The notes under the pieces were generated by a model. It did no database searches and was not told the origin of the DNA. It saw nothing but the letters and a program-made list of their open reading frames with translations. Source: an uncultured Erysipelotrichaceae bacterium (GTDB taxonomy: Bacteria; Bacillota_I; Bacilli_A; Erysipelotrichales; Erysipelotrichaceae). From it: DNA of 64,000 nt. Position 1 is the stretch's first letter; each line of letters starts with the position of its first letter. Location: contig CANOSP010000009.1 in assembly GCA_947569705.1 (NCBI GenBank), forward strand, positions 1 to 64,000. The letters run 5' to 3'. The translations under genes and the position numbers were made by a program. Below, in pieces: positions 61,801 through 64,000 of the stretch.

Positions 61801-63782
61801 TAAACAGTGAGGGTAAAACCGCTATGACTTCGTCTACTTATTTCGTTTATGCGGACAAAACGGCACCGGAAATCAGCTTCGATCAGGAGTATGATCACTG
61901 GATCAATGATAATAAACTGACAGCGAGCGTTACCGATAAACTGTCAGGTGTAGACAATGATTCGATTACGGCAAAAATAGATCACAGTAATAAGGGGGAA
62001 GTTGAAGCAAAAGGCAGCAGCTTGAATTTTAAGGATCTGCCGGACGGAAGCTATAAGCTGCAGGTAAGTGCATCTGATAACAGCGGCAATGATACAAGTG
62101 AAACCATTACTGTTAAGATTGATACTACAGCACCGAGTGTAACAGGTGTAAAAGATCAAAGTGTTTATCATCAATATTATTTGCCTCGGTATGTCAGCGT
62201 TGAAGATAAGCACAGCGGTGTGTCTAAAGCAACAATATCTAAAAACGGCGGCAGTGCCGAAGCGATCAATGATGAAATAAAAGTGAAAGATGTCGGAACC
62301 TATGTGATTCAAACAGAGGATCATGCAGGCAATAAAGGTACATTGACCTTTAAGATTGTACCGCTGCCGGATATTAATTCAGAAATTGATTGCGGAGAAG
62401 AATCGAAAAAAATCATTGAACAGATTGAGAATGAATATATTGAAGCGAAAGATCAAATGGATAAGACAGAGCGCGAAAATATTCAAAAATGGCTGAATGA
62501 TGCACACGATATTAGAAATACATGCCGAATTAAAATTGTTTATAATGATGATAAGAGCGCATGGGTGGAAGGCATCGGAAATACTGACTTTGCCCCGGAT
62601 GTGATAATGGTAATTGAAGAGATTACCGAAAGCAGTTTACCTAAATTACCGAATAAAGCAAAGCTGTCTTATGATGTTTATCTGATGCAGGGGAATAAAA
62701 TAATAGAGCCAAACGGAAAAGTACGTGTTCATTTGCCGTATGCAAGCAATGATGAACAAGTTATTTTATATGAAATTAATAATGAAAATCGTATAAAAGA
62801 ATTGAAATATTCTAAGAATACCGAGCATTTGATTTTTGAGGCAAACAGCCTTGAAAAATATGCAATCAGCGTCAAGAATAATAATCAGGGAACTAATCAA
62901 AATCCCGATAAAGATCCTGATCAGAAACCGGATGATAATCCGGATAAGAATCCCGATCAAAAGCCTGATAATGATTCTGACAAGACTTGTAAAATTACCG
63001 TAAACAAAGACACGGACGGAGACGGCAAGCCGGATATTAACATTGATATTGATGGTGACGGAAAAGCAGATCTGAATATTGATACAGATTGTGACGGTAT
63101 TCCTGATATTAATATCGATACTGACGGAGACGGCAAGCCGGATTATAATGTTGATACCGATAATGACGGGGAAGCTGATATTAATATGGGTTCTTTACCG
63201 AAACCATGGAAGCCGAATAAATGCGTGACCGTACAAAAAGTTGAATATTGTACAATGGATAATTTGCGGCCTCATCTCAATATTGATACAGATCATGACG
63301 GCAGACCGGATTTGAACTTAGATCTTGATAAAGATCGTTTGCCTGATCTTAATATTGATGCGGACGGTGATCTCATCCCTGATGTCAACATCGATACAGA
63401 CGGTGACGGCAAGCCTGATATTAATATCGATTTAAACGGAGACGGAGTTGCCGATTTGAATTTGGTAAGATTAAAGGAATGGAAGCCGGAAACTGATTTT
63501 ACGGTCAATGGCTTTGCATATGACACCATGAGTAATTTAGTACCTGAGTATAATATTGATACTGACGGTGACGGCAAGGCAGATAAGAACCTCGTGGACA
63601 ACAGCAATAACCGCTATAATCTCTCCGGTAGTGACGGTGAGCAAGATCTGTTGAATCGTGTAAATACCGGTGACTATACGAATTTGTTTATGTGGATTCT
63701 GTTGTTTATCTTGGCTGTTTTGGTTGATATTTATTGTGTAATAAAGCATCGAAATCAAAAAAGACAGCAGGAACAAATATAA
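55827..63782 (+). CDS. Giant wall-anchored surface protein with Ig-like modules and DxDxDG repeats
   Basis: 2651 residues. Signal peptide (~1-37) after ATG 55827, which is preceded by AGAAAGGGA. The N-terminal ~500 residues have no family I recognise. Two copies of a ~650-residue block follow; each opens with an Ig-like 'LTYGSKLTVNAEL' or 'VTYGTTARITAKV' module, has an MBG-like segment ('KPLTLVPSNPPG', 'APLTVHPEIIHG') and several Ig-like domains with 'DEAGN' loops. A D/P/N/K-rich stalk, about eleven calcium-type units ('NIDTDGDGKPD', ~2390-2590) and a sorting-like end ('RVNTGD', hydrophobic helix, KHRNQKR) complete it. Role: adhesin or surface-layer scaffold, inferred. The upstream tethered sigma factor may control it. 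Confidence 0.85.
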   Translation: MKKRFFVLFISICLIMPMIVLRLMDMGLFAAGTIINSAHNEAVNSLQTGDQVHLGITDDDNYTVLNKKDGFLYLLKTNGTDNTPVNFSTAEVQANAYLSDANFGVVGKAHLLSPGYNVGLISKAELNALSVVSDDKLVGAVPSVTDKWWLADKDSPANRASYATEDNSFVGTNEVKTTVVVDGKCDVSSKTETGVLPIDTVNDPRVPNGREVASATLNIYHYGGSLKRTAYTSSTCSGAVAGSTGFGSATYAYNYSKDTNGRESWTRASGGALVASLIAVEQWRPRVVLDPNGSTVIQNASISSTRTKGTCYLMVVNNNSMYVDGTTSGNGSSYKPTGTGSVNASVKSFSNVTYRDFYCEGQTNAAGNALIRPYVKLKASDVIMRNDAKRAYAPTAVLSTTALPESDNSGSYLTLQTSKLNVKLNSAEKGVLGNVYEVEKPKNGTIISLPVYFGTDNLSEGARYVSAEAIDANGDAVYSVLANVGTGNTANVNINYANLLKADANSFKVTLYLEDGGYKNTAYRSNGTEITVKLKDSQNIRFDANTPGTLTYGSKLTVNAELYDFETDSNGDIKQSRSDLTFAIGANDYSKVYIESQTYDKTQGKGKVTIVPLTGTGSITLKISKNGDDKYFAAEEKTITIQLAKKPLTLVPSNPPGITAAIGDQMPSLEPEALILNSGDGLVSGDTVPVDLYPYLERVDSALAQHPAVNGVIENPGSWKLLFPDPNTLTGNNISQFLSKYDLYFEDYHDDNDHVFTVDPNGVLERWIEIYSPLPKVNDWYRAPVTLRPSQEAKYFGYFDIALVEKGVDGTFDSDIVFTDDTTGIKPIIKLKKNDGDISPAKQLNAKIKIDQTKPSAIIHVPSGWANLKKTINIQAIDLTSGIDTTDSNSVKVSYIDSSGNKNPITLNNTGGGSYSFDAANNGLYEIIVKDRAGNEITTFKNIQQIDTTPASITASLGNLSADGDYHDINVNRVEPDSGIDYIQVWYQGDGDTEMSLVGYLNRTLSAQTYQAQMNGRYEFRMKIGSGDILKADVLVADITQIRPVVGMNAINMGDNSVYIDNTWINQNVKVTLSNINVKFTDPVTYQYRKISDTNWIDLAADELEVTTNTWIDELYEFRAVSADVESRPVTLTVKIDKEKPQPPKMEHDERLSDNYEFIDKAEIIGHVIPKPSKIAQTWEYSLDDGKTWIPAVNDKIDLSVLGDYDLQVRTVDEAGNISDVDTYPVHIKGKNSQTIEFDEVPAFVTYGTTARITAKVTSDLSEQANTPLVFTIPSGSKDKMDIVQGYDPKTGEAWAELHPKNGDVFFDIEISKAGDDKTFAAMTKTKVIPLHKAPLTVHPEIIHGKVVGDVMPTLTSVGNGLVNNDSIPAALTINLTPDASTSDPLPTDSGNPLITHAGTWQMTYPTDILTSSGMADFVKKYDITLEDYNNDTDYVFTTADNGIPDSWVIVTPDPNIDGWNNTNVTISLADAAIAEGYTSLALIEHGVETKYGTSVLLDNETTGMTPVVVLKKPTETSGFKSLRYVKIDKSVPQGIVTIDRELDWTNTDKKVSIKVSDSYSGVKDVIVTDDAGNSITLIAESASVYTFFSDNEDYHLKVIDKADNVFEYDFKVERIDKTVPTIIANLGALSADKTSQDIDVIAAVGSSGVQSFNVYYKENASDAYPNTPIHTLDPTQLTCVYKAQKNGWYRFEIVNQVNQKAAAEVEVVDVAAAYPIIAIQAEVDDGIHTPYTSGKWVNKDINITLSNTNTAVTEAVKYQYKKIGDTAWTDITGNQFSIKESKWQNETYEFRGVVTGGEGGSTSIHICIDKEKPKVPTIENAGQFTADHAFGAPLMIKGSTEPKNSGIAQKIYVSKDHGITWEEMIDHKLTITQPDNYELLFKTVDEAGNESDDSKIHYVNVNDGTPLIEIKLNNNALKDILKSITFGYFFKDSVDVDVEVEWYGVGNGDIYYILDDSDTPSVPADNDPRWINGDHTTIDPDRKTMIYAKAVNSEGKTAMTSSTYFVYADKTAPEISFDQEYDHWINDNKLTASVTDKLSGVDNDSITAKIDHSNKGEVEAKGSSLNFKDLPDGSYKLQVSASDNSGNDTSETITVKIDTTAPSVTGVKDQSVYHQYYLPRYVSVEDKHSGVSKATISKNGGSAEAINDEIKVKDVGTYVIQTEDHAGNKGTLTFKIVPLPDINSEIDCGEESKKIIEQIENEYIEAKDQMDKTERENIQKWLNDAHDIRNTCRIKIVYNDDKSAWVEGIGNTDFAPDVIMVIEEITESSLPKLPNKAKLSYDVYLMQGNKIIEPNGKVRVHLPYASNDEQVILYEINNENRIKELKYSKNTEHLIFEANSLEKYAISVKNNNQGTNQNPDKDPDQKPDDNPDKNPDQKPDNDSDKTCKITVNKDTDGDGKPDINIDIDGDGKADLNIDTDCDGIPDINIDTDGDGKPDYNVDTDNDGEADINMGSLPKPWKPNKCVTVQKVEYCTMDNLRPHLNIDTDHDGRPDLNLDLDKDRLPDLNIDADGDLIPDVNIDTDGDGKPDINIDLNGDGVADLNLVRLKEWKPETDFTVNGFAYDTMSNLVPEYNIDTDGDGKADKNLVDNSNNRYNLSGSDGEQDLLNRVNTGDYTNLFMWILLFILAVLVDIYCVIKHRNQKRQQEQI
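63000..63600 (+). repeat. Tandem DxDxDG calcium-binding repeats
   Basis: Two arrays (about 63005-63190 and 63280-63470) plus one isolated unit near 63550, each unit ~36 bp and of the type GAYACNGACGGNGACGGCAA. They encode TSP3-like loops and are separated by 'KPWKPNKC' and 'KEWKPETDF' linkers that are themselves related. Confidence 0.85.
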
Positions 63783-63799
63783 TAAAAAATGAAAGAAGG

Positions 63800-63828
63800 C
63801 GGTGTATTACTTTGTGATACATCGTTTT
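63800..63828 (+). terminator. Possible terminator of the surface-protein gene
   Basis: CGGTGTAT / 8-nt loop / ATACATCG followed by TTTTC; modest U-tract. Confidence 0.5.
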
Positions 63829-63872
63829 CTGCAGGAAAAGAATATTAAATCAATAATGATACTAACTTTCGA

Positions 63873-63896
63873 CATACAGTTATTAAAAACTGTATG
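63873..63896. other. 9-bp inverted repeat before the next gene
   Basis: CATACAGTT (63873-63881), ATTAAA, AACTGTATG (63888-63896): a perfect dyad that could be an operator or hairpin. Confidence 0.4.
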
Positions 63897-63981
63897 CACA
63901 AAGTTGTTGTGAATCAAGCGGTTCGATGACATAATTACTGTATCATCATTCATTTATCTTATGCAGAAAGTTGGTGGAGAC

Positions 63982-64000
63982 ATGAATAAAAAAGAAATAG
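63982..64000 (+). CDS. Start of a further gene, cut by the window end
   Basis: ATG 63982 behind GGTGGAGA opens a frame MNKKEI that runs off the window. Only the ribosome site and six codons are visible, so nothing can be said about its product. Confidence 0.4.

Noticed and set aside
63000-63600. CRISPR-like regular repeats
   Set aside because: The regular spacing comes from in-frame DxDxDG codons inside a long gene; units are degenerate and there are no unique spacers or cas genes.

Overview
The window looks like a chromosomal segment of a low-GC, fermentative Bacillota. Gene content and protein style suggest the Erysipelotrichia (Solobacterium/Bulleidia/Holdemania-like), but this is inference with no rRNA to confirm it. 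Supporting points are Gram-positive surface chemistry (LTA-type synthase, LCP protein, TagA/MnaA enzymes, sortase-type C-termini), strong AGGAGG ribosome sites, TTGACA/TATAAT promoters with many extended TGnTATAAT boxes, a pyruvate formate-lyase system, and lysine and ZTP riboswitches.

Layout. 1-0.45 kb: remnant of an ISNCY-type transposase. 0.6-3.2 kb: lysine riboswitch and a three-gene amino-acid ABC transporter. 3.3-6.6 kb: a TetR/flavodoxin pair behind a palindromic operator, then a YtrA-type GntR/ABC operon with its own inverted repeat. 6.8-11.9 kb: glycolipid-anchor operon (CpoA/LafB-like transferase, flippase-like membrane protein, LafA-like transferase fused to a full RecX) overlapping yhaM. 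12.0-14.1 kb (-): a Q-rich membrane protein of unknown function. 14.5-18.0 kb: phnW, phosphonopyruvate decarboxylase and a cytidylyltransferase/PEP-mutase fusion, enough to make and probably CMP-activate 2-aminoethylphosphonate. 18.0-30.2 kb: housekeeping and unknown genes (DUF4438, a two-motif retropepsin-like protein, cyclophilin, TrmH-type methyltransferase, a NAD synthetase with a degenerate amidase domain, AI-2E-family permease, PHP phosphatase, GDT1 family, M42 peptidase, pyrR, tRNA-Trp). A cluster of DnaA boxes lies at 24.6-24.73 kb. 30.2-37.0 kb (-): SWIM/SNF2 helicase, then pflB-pflA behind a ZTP riboswitch.

37.0-64.0 kb is surface biology. It holds an LTA synthase with an N-terminal pseudo-HAD domain, an LCP ligase, a wall-anchored GH20 hexosaminidase, two O-antigen-ligase-like polymerases, a GT4 transferase, TagA and UDP-GlcNAc 2-epimerase, an Rpn nuclease, a membrane-tethered ECF-like sigma factor, and a 2.65-kilo-residue surface protein with calcium-binding DxDxDG repeats. 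The GH20 gene lies between two 52-bp near-identical, promoter-like direct repeats, and its leader has a BglG/LicT-type antiterminator (RAT) overlapping a terminator.

Taken together, much of the window makes or decorates the envelope: glycolipid anchors, LTA polymerisation, phosphonate head groups, ManNAc-containing wall glycopolymer and anchored enzymes. The observations I consider most worth following are the glycosyltransferase-RecX fusion, the amidase-dead NAD synthetase, the RAT-controlled GH20 gene between direct repeats, the membrane sigma factor beside the giant surface protein, and the DnaA-box cluster away from dnaA.
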